DNA of 16,558 bases, from NCBI GenBank assembly GCA_023396625.1, contig JAEWVY010000231.1, positions 1 to 16,558 on the forward strand, in the 5' to 3' direction. This DNA is from Pseudomonadota bacterium. Lineage in GTDB: Bacteria > Pseudomonadota > Gammaproteobacteria > Burkholderiales > Burkholderiaceae_C. Shown one piece after another: positions 9,575 through 15,568 of this stretch; position 1 is the stretch's first letter; the number at the start of each line of letters is the position of its first letter. The translations under genes were made by a program, and so were the position numbers. Below the pieces are notes generated by a model. It did not search any database. It saw nothing but the letters and a program-made list of their open reading frames with translations, and was not told the origin of the DNA.

Positions 9575-9589
9575 CGGGGGAGATCCCCG
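9575..9589. other. GC hairpin downstream of ligC
   Basis: CGGGG-GAGAT-CCCCG forms a perfect 5-base stem. A competing longer pairing uses the nearby CCCCGC at 9592-9597. It lies 40-54 bases beyond the ligC stop. In the ligC transcript it is followed by A-rich, not U-rich, sequence, so it is not a canonical intrinsic terminator. It could still protect the mRNA 3' end. Confidence 0.3.
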
Positions 9590-9628
9590 TTCCCCGCGCA
9601 ACGCCCGGAGCAGCCTGACGCAGCCGAG

Positions 9629-10579
9629 TCAGCCCTTGAGCTGGTGCTCCAGGTCGTGCAGCACCTGGTAGCAGGGCAGCACCTGCGCCACGCTGGCGTT
9701 GGGCTCGCGGCCTTCGCGAATGGCGGCGAAGAATTCGCGGTCCTGCAGTTCGATGCCATTCATGGACACATCCACCCTGGAGACATCGATCTTCTCATCC
9801 TTCCCGCTGAACAGGTCGTCGTAACGCGCGATGTAGGTCGCGGTGTCACCGATGTAGCGGAAGAACGTCCCCAATGGGCCGTCGTTGTTGAAGCTCAGGG
9901 ACAGGGTACAGATGGCGCCGTTGGCGGCCTTGAGCTGGATGCTCATGTCCATCGCAATACCCAGCACCGGATGGATCGGGCCCTGAAGGGCGTTGGCCTT
10001 GACGATGGGGCTGCCGCATTGGTAGGCGAACAGATCCACTGTGTGGGCCGCGTGGTGCCACAGCAGGTGGTCGGTCCAACTGCGCGGCTGGCCCAGCGCA
10101 TTCATGTTGGTGCGACGGAAGAAATAAGTCTGCACGTCCATCTGTTGAATGCTGAACTCGCCGGTCTGGATGCGCTGGTGCACATACTGATGGCTGGGAT
10201 TGAAGCGGCGCGTGTGGCCACACATGGCCACGAGACCGGTCTTCTTCTGCAGGGCGATGACCTCCTCGCCATCCTTCAACACGTCGCACAGGGGAATCTC
10301 CACCTGCACGTGCTTGCCGGCCTGCAGACAGGCCCTGGCCTGCGAAGCGTGCATCTGCGTCGGCGTGCAGAGGATGACGGCGTCCACCCCCTTCAGTTCG
10401 AGGCTCGCGTCGAGGTCGGTGGTGACGTGCCCGATGCCGTACCTGACGGCCACCTCCCGGGTCTTCTCCAGGTCACGGCCGACAAGGGAGACGACCTCCA
10501 CGTCGGGAATGTTCCTGATGCCGTCAAGATGCTTGACGCCGAAGGCACCGGCGCCAGCCAGGGCGACTTTGATGGTCAT
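9629..10579 (-). CDS. ligC: 4-Carboxy-2-hydroxymuconate-6-semialdehyde dehydrogenase (LigC/PmdC)
   Basis: The 316-residue protein belongs to the Gfo/Idh/MocA oxidoreductases. LigC oxidises the hemiacetal form of the ring-cleavage product with NAD(P)+ to 2-pyrone-4,6-dicarboxylate. The Rossmann loop is GAGAFG (9-14). EIPLCD (94-99) occupies the position of the family's EKP motif, a substitution I associate with LigC-type enzymes. CGHTRRFNPSH (120-130) and WTDHLLWHHAAHTVDLF (168-184, with H175, H176, H179) line the expected active site. The length and N-terminus MTIKVALAGAGAFG fit LigC well. The ATG at 10579 follows AGGAAC. It is the last gene of the operon, 45 bases after ligB. Context rules out a sugar dehydrogenase in practice. 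Confidence 0.92.
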   Translation of the reverse strand: MTIKVALAGAGAFGVKHLDGIRNIPDVEVVSLVGRDLEKTREVAVRYGIGHVTTDLDASLELKGVDAVILCTPTQMHASQARACLQAGKHVQVEIPLCDVLKDGEEVIALQKKTGLVAMCGHTRRFNPSHQYVHQRIQTGEFSIQQMDVQTYFFRRTNMNALGQPRSWTDHLLWHHAAHTVDLFAYQCGSPIVKANALQGPIHPVLGIAMDMSIQLKAANGAICTLSLSFNNDGPLGTFFRYIGDTATYIARYDDLFSGKDEKIDVSRVDVSMNGIELQDREFFAAIREGREPNASVAQVLPCYQVLHDLEHQLKG

Positions 10580-10624
10580 GGGTTTGTTCCTGGTGGTTCG
10601 TTCACCTTGCCCTGAACGGGAGGT

Positions 10625-11491
10625 TCATTGGTTTTCGAGAATCAGATGGCCCACGGCGGTATTCGACGCGGGCACATGGTAGAAACGGTGCGCGACCCGC
10701 GGCGCGGGGCCGCCGGCCACGTCGGCCATGGCGCCGCGGGCGATCAGCCACATGACGAGTTCAATGCCTTCCGATCCCGCCTCGCGCACGTAATCGATAT
10801 GCGGCACCTCCGAACAGGCCTTCGGATCGGCGATGAGCTGGTCGAGCCAGGCGTTGTCCCACACGCGGTTGATCAGGCCGGCGCGTGCGCCCTGCAACTG
10901 GTGGCTCATGCCACCGGTGCCCCAGATGTGCACGTTCAGGTTGTCGTCGTAGCTTTCCACGGCCTTGCGGATGGCCTGGCCAAGCTGGAAGCAGCGGCGA
11001 CCAGACGGCACCGGGTACTGCACCACGTTGACCGCAAACGGGATCACCGGGCAGAGCCAGGCGTCCTTCTGCGGATCCAGCTCGCCGCACATCAGCGACA
11101 GCGGCACCGTGAGGCCGTGGTCCACATCCATCTTGTTGACGATGGTGAGGTCGAAGTCCTGCTGGATCACGCTCTGCGCGATGTGCGCCGCCAGTTCCGG
11201 GTGCCCGATGACCTTGGGCACCGGCCGCGGGCCCCATCCCTCGTCGGCGGATTGGAATTCGGCCGCCGTGCCAATGGCGAAGGTCGGAATCAGGTCCAAA
11301 CTGAAGGCCGTGGCATGGTCGTTGTAGACGAGAAAGATCACGTCGGGCCGGTGGTCCCTCATCCATTGCCTGGAAAATTCGTAGCCGGCGAACACGGGTT
11401 GCCAATAGGGCTCCCGGGTCTTGCCGTGGTCGATGGCCGCGCCGATGGCCGGCACGTGCGACGTATAGACGGATGCGGTGATGCGGGCCAT
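10625..11491 (-). CDS. ligB: Protocatechuate 4,5-dioxygenase beta (catalytic) subunit
   Basis: The 288-residue product is the Fe(II)-containing subunit of a type II extradiol dioxygenase that opens protocatechuate between C4 and C5. By comparison with LigB of Sphingobium SYK-6, the iron ligands are H12 (TSHVPA), H59 (YNDHA) and E244 (SEGIELV), and the catalytic base is H197 (GGMSHQLQG). Other family blocks are DEGWGPRPVP (83-92), MDVDHGLTVPLS (121-132) and FYHVPASNTAVG (270-281). The ATG at 11491 is set by the MARITASVYTSH start and by an AAAGGAC site inside the end of ligA. A longer open frame to 11602 only overlaps ligA. One base separates it from the ligA stop, so the two subunits are probably translationally coupled. 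Confidence 0.96.
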   Translation of the reverse strand: MARITASVYTSHVPAIGAAIDHGKTREPYWQPVFAGYEFSRQWMRDHRPDVIFLVYNDHATAFSLDLIPTFAIGTAAEFQSADEGWGPRPVPKVIGHPELAAHIAQSVIQQDFDLTIVNKMDVDHGLTVPLSLMCGELDPQKDAWLCPVIPFAVNVVQYPVPSGRRCFQLGQAIRKAVESYDDNLNVHIWGTGGMSHQLQGARAGLINRVWDNAWLDQLIADPKACSEVPHIDYVREAGSEGIELVMWLIARGAMADVAGGPAPRVAHRFYHVPASNTAVGHLILENQ

Positions 11492-11504
11492 GTCAGTGTC
11501 CTTT
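11489..11504 (-). promoter_or_regulatory. ligA-ligB coupling junction
   Basis: The minus strand reads AAAGGAC-AC-TGACATG, identical to the ligJ-ligK junction except for two bases. The site lies in the last ligA codons (K-G-H-stop). One base separates stop and start, which suits translational coupling of the two dioxygenase subunits. Confidence 0.75.
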
Positions 11505-11942
11505 TCTGGCCTGGGCACTGTCAGCGCCCTGGGGTTGCCGATGCGCCTGGGCATCGCCATCTTCGCCAATACGGCGGTTGCCTTCGATAGATCGCCCGCC
11601 ACGGAGCATCATGTCCCGGTATGCCTCCTCCGTCAGGCCCGTCATCGAACCGGCCATCTGTTGGAAACTCTTGCCGTCGGTGGCGCCAATCTTGGCGAGG
11701 AAATAGATGTTCCCCCCGGTGCGCATGCACCAGTTGAGGTCGCGCGCCATCACGGCCTGTTTCTGTTCCTCGGTCATTGGCCATTCGTCGAGGTAGGCAC
11801 GCTCCCCCGCCTTGAAGCGTTCGCGGTTTTCGGCTTTCATCAGCGACATGCAGAACTGATTGAGCCAGTAGCCTTTGCGGCTCTGCTCGGCATCGAAGAT
11901 GATCGTACCGGGGATGTCCTTGTAGGGTTTATCGAGTGCCAT
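11493..11942 (-). CDS. ligA: Protocatechuate 4,5-dioxygenase alpha (small) subunit
   Basis: The 149-residue product is the small subunit of the LigAB dioxygenase. It caps the active site of LigB and contributes to substrate binding. The protein shows the family blocks IPGTIIFDAEQSRKGYWLNQ (10-29), CMSLMKAENRERFKAGE, DLNWCMRTGGNIYFLAKIGA and DGKSFQQMAGSMTG. It is slightly longer than SYK-6 LigA, with a polar tail (about 118-149) that I expect to be disordered. The ATG at 11942 follows AAGGAG at good distance. The tail codons for K-G-H carry the ribosome-binding site for ligB. A gap of 95 bases to ligI is the widest within the operon and contains a small GC hairpin. Confidence 0.95.
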   Translation of the reverse strand: MALDKPYKDIPGTIIFDAEQSRKGYWLNQFCMSLMKAENRERFKAGERAYLDEWPMTEEQKQAVMARDLNWCMRTGGNIYFLAKIGATDGKSFQQMAGSMTGLTEEAYRDMMLRGGRSIEGNRRIGEDGDAQAHRQPQGADSAQARKGH

Positions 11943-11999
11943 GGGTACTCCTTGTGGGAACGGGAATCGCTACCGGGCCGCCCCTGGACGGTTCGCCTT

Positions 12000-12012
12000 C
12001 CCCGGGACGGGG
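12000..12012. other. Small GC hairpin between ligI and ligA
   Basis: CCCCG-GGA-CGGGG is a perfect 5-base stem with a 3-base loop in the 95-base ligI-ligA gap. It is short and has no following U run. It could mark an mRNA processing or stabilising site upstream of the dioxygenase genes, but this is a guess. Confidence 0.3.
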
Positions 12013-12037
12013 CAACCCGCGCAGCGGTGCGTGGAGG

Positions 12038-12970
12038 TCAGCATTCTTCAGGCCAGTAGAGTTTCATGGGATTCGTCACCAGCAGTTTTTGTTGCAACTG
12101 CGCCGTGGGTGCGATGTGCGGAATGAAATCCACCAGCAGGCCGTCGTCGGGCATGTGATCCTTCAGGTTCGGGTGCGGCCAGTCGGTGCCCCAGAGCACG
12201 CGGTCGGGAAACTCTTCCACCACGCGGCGGGCAAATGGCACCACATCCCGATAAGCATGGCGTTCGCCTCCCAGCGCCTTGGGCCCAGCGACCGACAGGC
12301 GCTCCGGGCAGCTCACCTTGCTCCACACGTTCGGTTGCTCCCGCATCAACCTCAGGAACAATGCGAACCCGGGGCCATCGACCGGCTGGTCGACATCCGG
12401 GCGACCCATGTGATCCACCACCACGGTCGTGGGCAGGCTGGTGAAGAAGTCCCACAGCTCGGGCAGGTCCACCGCCTCGAAATAGACCACCACGTGCCAG
12501 CCCAGTTGGCCGATGCGCGCCGCGATCTCCATCAGTTCGTCCCGGGGCGTGAAATCGACCAGACGTTTGACGAAATTGAAGCGCACCCCGCGCACGCCGG
12601 CGGCGTGCAGGGCCTGCAGCTCCTCATCGCTCACCGAACGCCTGACCGTGGCCACGCCACGCGCCCTGCCACCGCTGGCCATGCAGGCGTCGACCATGGC
12701 GCGATTGTCGGCGCCGTGGCAGGTGGCCTGCACGATGACGTTGCGCGCGAAACCCAGCTGGTCGCGCAGGGCAAAGAGCTGCGCCTTGCTGGCGTCGCAG
12801 GGCGTGTACTTGCGCTCCGGCGCGTAGGGGAACTCGGCCCCCGGGCCGAAAACGTGGCAGTGGGCATCCACGCTGCCGGGCGGCGGCCGGAACCGGGGCT
12901 GGCTCGGCCCGTCGTACCAGTCCAGCCAGCCAGGCGTCTTGACGAAGTCCCCTGTGGTAGGTTTGCTCAT
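12038..12970 (-). CDS. ligI: 2-Pyrone-4,6-dicarboxylate (PDC) hydrolase
   Basis: The 310-residue member of the amidohydrolase superfamily opens the lactone ring of PDC to 4-oxalomesaconate. The barrel starts with DAHCHVFGPGAEFPYAPERKY, giving the HxH pair H37 and H39. A second conserved histidine is H187 in VVVDHMGRPD (183-191), and the final catalytic aspartate is D263 in LWGTDWPHPN (259-268). These correspond to the residues of SYK-6 LigI, which is unusual in the superfamily because it works without a bound metal. The Y49-R53 region and R130 (GVRGVRFNF) are likely carboxylate contacts. The ATG at 12970 lies 19 bases after ligK and has only a weak ribosome-binding site. It corresponds to pmdD in the Comamonas naming. 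Confidence 0.94.
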   Translation of the reverse strand: MSKPTTGDFVKTPGWLDWYDGPSQPRFRPPPGSVDAHCHVFGPGAEFPYAPERKYTPCDASKAQLFALRDQLGFARNVIVQATCHGADNRAMVDACMASGGRARGVATVRRSVSDEELQALHAAGVRGVRFNFVKRLVDFTPRDELMEIAARIGQLGWHVVVYFEAVDLPELWDFFTSLPTTVVVDHMGRPDVDQPVDGPGFALFLRLMREQPNVWSKVSCPERLSVAGPKALGGERHAYRDVVPFARRVVEEFPDRVLWGTDWPHPNLKDHMPDDGLLVDFIPHIAPTAQLQQKLLVTNPMKLYWPEEC

Positions 12971-12989
12971 GGTCCGTCGCGTATTCCGG

Positions 12990-13673
12990 TCAATCGATGT
13001 ATTTCAGGCCCGCCCTCTCCAGCGCGGGACGCATGTCGTACATATCGAGCCCCAGCACGCCGGCAGCGAGTTTGGCCCGCTTCGCCACTTCATTGGCCTC
13101 GCGAGTGATGGCCGCGGCCAGGGTTTTCCTCGCCAGGGCAGCCGGCACGCAGACCACGCCGTCGTCGTCCGCCACGATCACGTCGCCAGGGCTCACCATC
13201 ATGCCGGCGCAGACTACCGGGATGTTGACCGACCCCAGTGTGGCCTTGATCGTCCCCCGGGCGCTGACGGCCTTGCTCCACACGGGGAAACCCATGTCGG
13301 CCAGGGTCCTGACGTCCCGCACACCGGCGTCGATGACAAGGGCCACCGCGCCGCGCGCCATGAACGATGTGGCCAGCAGGTCGCCGAAGTAGCCATCGGT
13401 GCAGTCGGTCGTGACAGCCGCAACGACGATGTCGCCCGGCTGGATCTGCTCGGCCACCACATGCATCATCCAGTTGTCGCCCGGTTGCAACAACACGGTC
13501 ACGGCGGTGCCACTGACCCGCGCCCCGGCGTAGATCGGTCGCATATAGGGTTTGAGCAGCCCCACGCGGCCCATGGCTTCGTGCACGGTGGCCGATCCAA
13601 AGGCCGCCAGCGCGTCGGTGGTGGCGCGGTCGGCGCGCTCAATGTTCCGGTAAACAACGCCGAGTTCGTACAT
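12990..13673 (-). CDS. ligK: 4-Carboxy-4-hydroxy-2-oxoadipate aldolase (RraA-like fold)
   Basis: The 227-residue product of the RraA-fold class II pyruvate aldolases cleaves 4-carboxy-4-hydroxy-2-oxoadipate to pyruvate and oxaloacetate, the last step of the pathway. Family marks are FGSATVHEAMGRVGLL (25-40), the pyruvate-binding loop GYFGDLL (94-100), and the IDAGVRDV block with R119 and the divalent-metal ligand D120. A basic residue about 20 positions later fits the motif that separates aldolases from the RNase E inhibitor RraA. GDVIVADDDGVVCVP (163-177) is also typical. A single base separates the ATG at 13673 from the ligJ stop, and the ribosome-binding site lies inside the ligJ tail. It could be called pmdF or galC in other naming systems. 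Confidence 0.93.
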   Translation of the reverse strand: MYELGVVYRNIERADRATTDALAAFGSATVHEAMGRVGLLKPYMRPIYAGARVSGTAVTVLLQPGDNWMMHVVAEQIQPGDIVVAAVTTDCTDGYFGDLLATSFMARGAVALVIDAGVRDVRTLADMGFPVWSKAVSARGTIKATLGSVNIPVVCAGMMVSPGDVIVADDDGVVCVPAALARKTLAAAITREANEVAKRAKLAAGVLGLDMYDMRPALERAGLKYID

Positions 13674-13686
13674 GTCAACGTCCTTT
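13671..13686 (-). promoter_or_regulatory. ligJ-ligK coupling junction
   Basis: The minus strand reads AAAGGAC-GT-TGACATG. AAAGGA is a ribosome-binding site inside the ligJ tail, TGA is the ligJ stop and ATG the ligK start, one base apart. The same layout occurs at ligA-ligB. Confidence 0.75.
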
Positions 13687-14709
13687 CGCTTTCAGGCGCG
13701 CGTCGAGGCGTGAGAAGACACGGCGCGCGTTGGCCTCGTAGATCTGATGCTTGTCATCGGCTCCGAGAATCCGGGAAGCCTCGATGTAACGCCGGGTGTC
13801 ATCGTAGTGGTGGCCGGTCGTCGGGTCGATGCCACGCACGGCGCCAATCATCTCGGAAGCGAACAGCACATTCTTGACCGGAATCACCGTGTTGAGCAGG
13901 TCGATGCCTGGCTGATGGTAGACGCAGGTGTCGAAATAGATGTTGTTCAGCACGTGCTCCGTCAGCAGCGGCTTTTTCAGTTCCTGCGCCAGGCCACGAA
14001 ACCGGCCCCAGTGATACGGCACGGCGCCACCGCCATGGGGAATCAGGAACTTCAGGGTCGGGAAATCCTTGAACAGGTCGCCCTGGATGCACTGCATGAA
14101 GGCGGTGGTGTCGGCGTTCAGGTAGTGCGCGCCGGTGGTATGGAAACACGCGTTGCAGCTGGTGCTCACGTGAATCATGGCCGGCAGGTCGTATTCGACC
14201 ATTTTTTCGTAGATGGGGTACCAGTGCTTGTCGGTCAGCGGCGGGCTGGTCCAGTGGCCGCCGGATGGATCGGGGTTCAGGTTGATGCCGACCGCGCCGT
14301 ATTCCTTGACGCATTTTTCCAGCTCGGGGATGCAGGTGGCGGGGTCGACGCCCGGACTCTGCGGCAGCATAGCCACGGGCACGAAGTGGTCGGGAAAAAG
14401 CTGGCTGACGCGATAGCACAACTCGTTGCAGATCGCGGCCCAGGTGCTCGACACATGGAAGTCGCCGATGTGGTGCGCCATGAAGCTCGCACGTGGCGAG
14501 AACAGCGTGATGTCGCTGCCGCGCGCCTTCATCAGGCGCAGTTGGTTGGTTTCGATGGATTCACGCAGCTCGTCGTCACCGATCCTCAAATCCGACGCCC
14601 TGGGCATACGGGACGGGTCCTGGATGCCGGCGATCTGCTGATTTCGCCAGTTCTCCAGCGCTTTGGGAGCCGTGGTGTAGTGTCCATGGCAGTCGATGAC
14701 AAGCCCCAT
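13675..14709 (-). CDS. ligJ: 4-Oxalomesaconate hydratase (amidohydrolase-type)
   Basis: The 344-residue, Zn-dependent amidohydrolase-superfamily hydratase adds water to 4-oxalomesaconate to give 4-carboxy-4-hydroxy-2-oxoadipate. The start MGLVIDCHGHYTTAP gives the metal-binding HxH pair H8 and H10. Further candidate ligands and active-site residues are H180 (MIHVSTSCNACFH), H225 (IPHGGGAVPYHWGR) and E286 (FASEMIGAVRG). These are offset by two from the residues I recall for SYK-6 LigJ. The open frame extends upstream to 14925, but the extra 72 codons are out-of-frame reading of the previous gene. It begins 25 bases after the ModA-like gene. Its last codons, K-G-R-stop, contain the ligK ribosome-binding site. 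This type differs from the unrelated GalB hydratase of Pseudomonas. Confidence 0.94.
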   Translation of the reverse strand: MGLVIDCHGHYTTAPKALENWRNQQIAGIQDPSRMPRASDLRIGDDELRESIETNQLRLMKARGSDITLFSPRASFMAHHIGDFHVSSTWAAICNELCYRVSQLFPDHFVPVAMLPQSPGVDPATCIPELEKCVKEYGAVGINLNPDPSGGHWTSPPLTDKHWYPIYEKMVEYDLPAMIHVSTSCNACFHTTGAHYLNADTTAFMQCIQGDLFKDFPTLKFLIPHGGGAVPYHWGRFRGLAQELKKPLLTEHVLNNIYFDTCVYHQPGIDLLNTVIPVKNVLFASEMIGAVRGIDPTTGHHYDDTRRYIEASRILGADDKHQIYEANARRVFSRLDARLKAKGR

Positions 14710-14734
14710 AGGTGCTCCTGTGTTCGTGGAAGGT

Positions 14735-15436
14735 TCAGGCCGGCGCCATCCCGTGGCGCCGCTTGGTCTCGTCCGCCTTGGACGAGGTGAAAAAGTGCAG
14801 CAGGGCGTCGACACACGCGGCCCGGGATGAATCCGCCGGCAGGTCGGCAGGCAGCCCGGCGGAAAAGGTGGTGACGATCTGGATGCTCTCCGGCAACGGG
14901 CCAGCGAGGGCGATGCCCGGCACATGCAGCAGCTCGCTCAGTTGCTGAAACCCCAGTGCCACCTCGCCGCGGGCCACCAGCTCGCCCACCGGCACACCCG
15001 GCGGCGCCTGAACCAGGCGATCCTGAATCTGCTGCGTGATGCCCCAACGCGCGAAAAGCCCGGCCAGCGCCACGCCACTCGGGCCGGTGGAATAGCCGAG
15101 GCTGCGCGCAGCCAGCACGGCGCGTCGCAGCGCCTCTTCGGAGCCGATGTCGGGCACAGGCTCGCCCGCACGCACGGCCACCGCCACGCCGGAGCGCATC
15201 AGGTCTACACGGGAGTCCGTGCGAAGGTGTCCGCCGGCGATCAACCGGTCAATGGCCTCCGAGGCCAGGACCACCACGTCGAAGGCCTCGCCGGTCTGCA
15301 CACGCCGGGCGGCGTCGACACCACCCACCGCCTCGATGCGGACCTCGCAATCCGACTGGCGTTCGAACGCCAACACCAGTTCCGCCAGCACCTGGCGGGT
15401 GGCCATGGACGAAATGCCTCGAACCTGGACCCTCAC
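14735..15436 (-). CDS. ModA-like type II binding-fold protein without signal peptide, first gene of the lig operon
   Basis: The 233-residue product resembles molybdate ABC-transporter binding proteins (ModA, SBP_bac_11). It has SSMATRQVLAELVLAFERQ (9-27), where ModA has its first helix, then GGVDAARRVQTGEAFDVVVLA (38-58), in the place of the SG.L..QI..GA..DV....A block. YSTGPSGVALAGLFARWGI (115-133) and GEVALGFQQLSELL (157-170) follow. It lacks any leader: the first beta strand starts at residue 2, so it should stay in the cytoplasm. The start is GTG at 15436, supported by GGAGG at 15441-15445. No ABC permease or ATPase is nearby. It heads the operon, 25 bases before ligJ. Its role is unknown; enzyme, effector-binding or chaperone roles are all possible. 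The fold assignment is good, the function is not assigned. Confidence 0.85.
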   Translation of the reverse strand: MRVQVRGISSMATRQVLAELVLAFERQSDCEVRIEAVGGVDAARRVQTGEAFDVVVLASEAIDRLIAGGHLRTDSRVDLMRSGVAVAVRAGEPVPDIGSEEALRRAVLAARSLGYSTGPSGVALAGLFARWGITQQIQDRLVQAPPGVPVGELVARGEVALGFQQLSELLHVPGIALAGPLPESIQIVTTFSAGLPADLPADSSRAACVDALLHFFTSSKADETKRRHGMAPA

Positions 15437-15568
15437 CAGACCTCCAGAGCGTTGAAAGAAGTGGCCACCGTGTTCATGATCGCGATTCTGTCGGCTTCCG
15501 AGTTATGTCAAAAGAGACGGTTGTTTCTATCAGGTATACCATCCATCGATATCCATTGCGACTCGATC
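15437..15568. promoter_or_regulatory. Divergent control region between the lig operon and the LysR gene
   Basis: This 132-base region separates the first operon gene from the regulator. On the minus strand a perfect TTGACA -35 hexamer lies at 15506-15511, with no good -10 at 16-18 bases, as is common for activator-dependent promoters. Two perfect 8-base palindromes are present: ATCGCGAT (15479-15486) and GGTATACC (15533-15540), either of which could be part of a LysR operator. The patch at about 15500-15560 is AT-richer than its surroundings. No clear T-N11-A dyad could be singled out by eye. Confidence 0.5.
15441..15445 (-). promoter_or_regulatory. Strong ribosome-binding site deciding a GTG start
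   Basis: GGAGG lies four bases upstream of the GTG at 15436. It is the best Shine-Dalgarno match in the operon and fixes a leaderless start for the ModA-like protein, because a longer N-terminus would have to read through it. Confidence 0.65.

Larger units (their letters stand above)
8877..9628. other. 752-base stretch without an intact gene
   Basis: Between the phosphatase start and the ligC stop there is no complete gene. The part at 8877-9150 holds the candidate phosphatase promoter and a small inverted repeat, and I see nothing else in it. The part at about 9151-9481 holds a decayed HsdR-like fragment with a REP-like unit inside it. The part at 9482-9628 has a T7 run (9558-9564), a GC hairpin (9575-9589) and no coding sense that I can find. 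The stretch reads as a scar between the operon and the upstream genes. Confidence 0.7.

Noticed and set aside
9575..9589. The hairpin after ligC as an intrinsic terminator
   Set aside because: On the ligC strand it is followed by A-rich sequence instead of a U run; the T7 tract lies on the wrong side for that transcript, and on the plus strand it precedes the hairpin.
10628..11590. A 320-codon plus-strand frame opposite ligB
   Set aside because: It is antisense to a complete extradiol dioxygenase subunit with all metal ligands present.
12990..13673. Naming the RraA-fold protein as the RNase E inhibitor RraA
   Set aside because: The R119-D120 metal and substrate motif and the position between ligJ and ligI point to the pathway aldolase.
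13747..14790. A 347-codon plus-strand frame opposite ligJ
   Set aside because: It is antisense to a complete 4-oxalomesaconate hydratase and has no motif support.
14735..15436. Reading the ModA-like protein as part of a molybdate ABC transporter
   Set aside because: It has no signal peptide, permease or ATPase partner, and its place is at the head of an aromatic catabolic operon.
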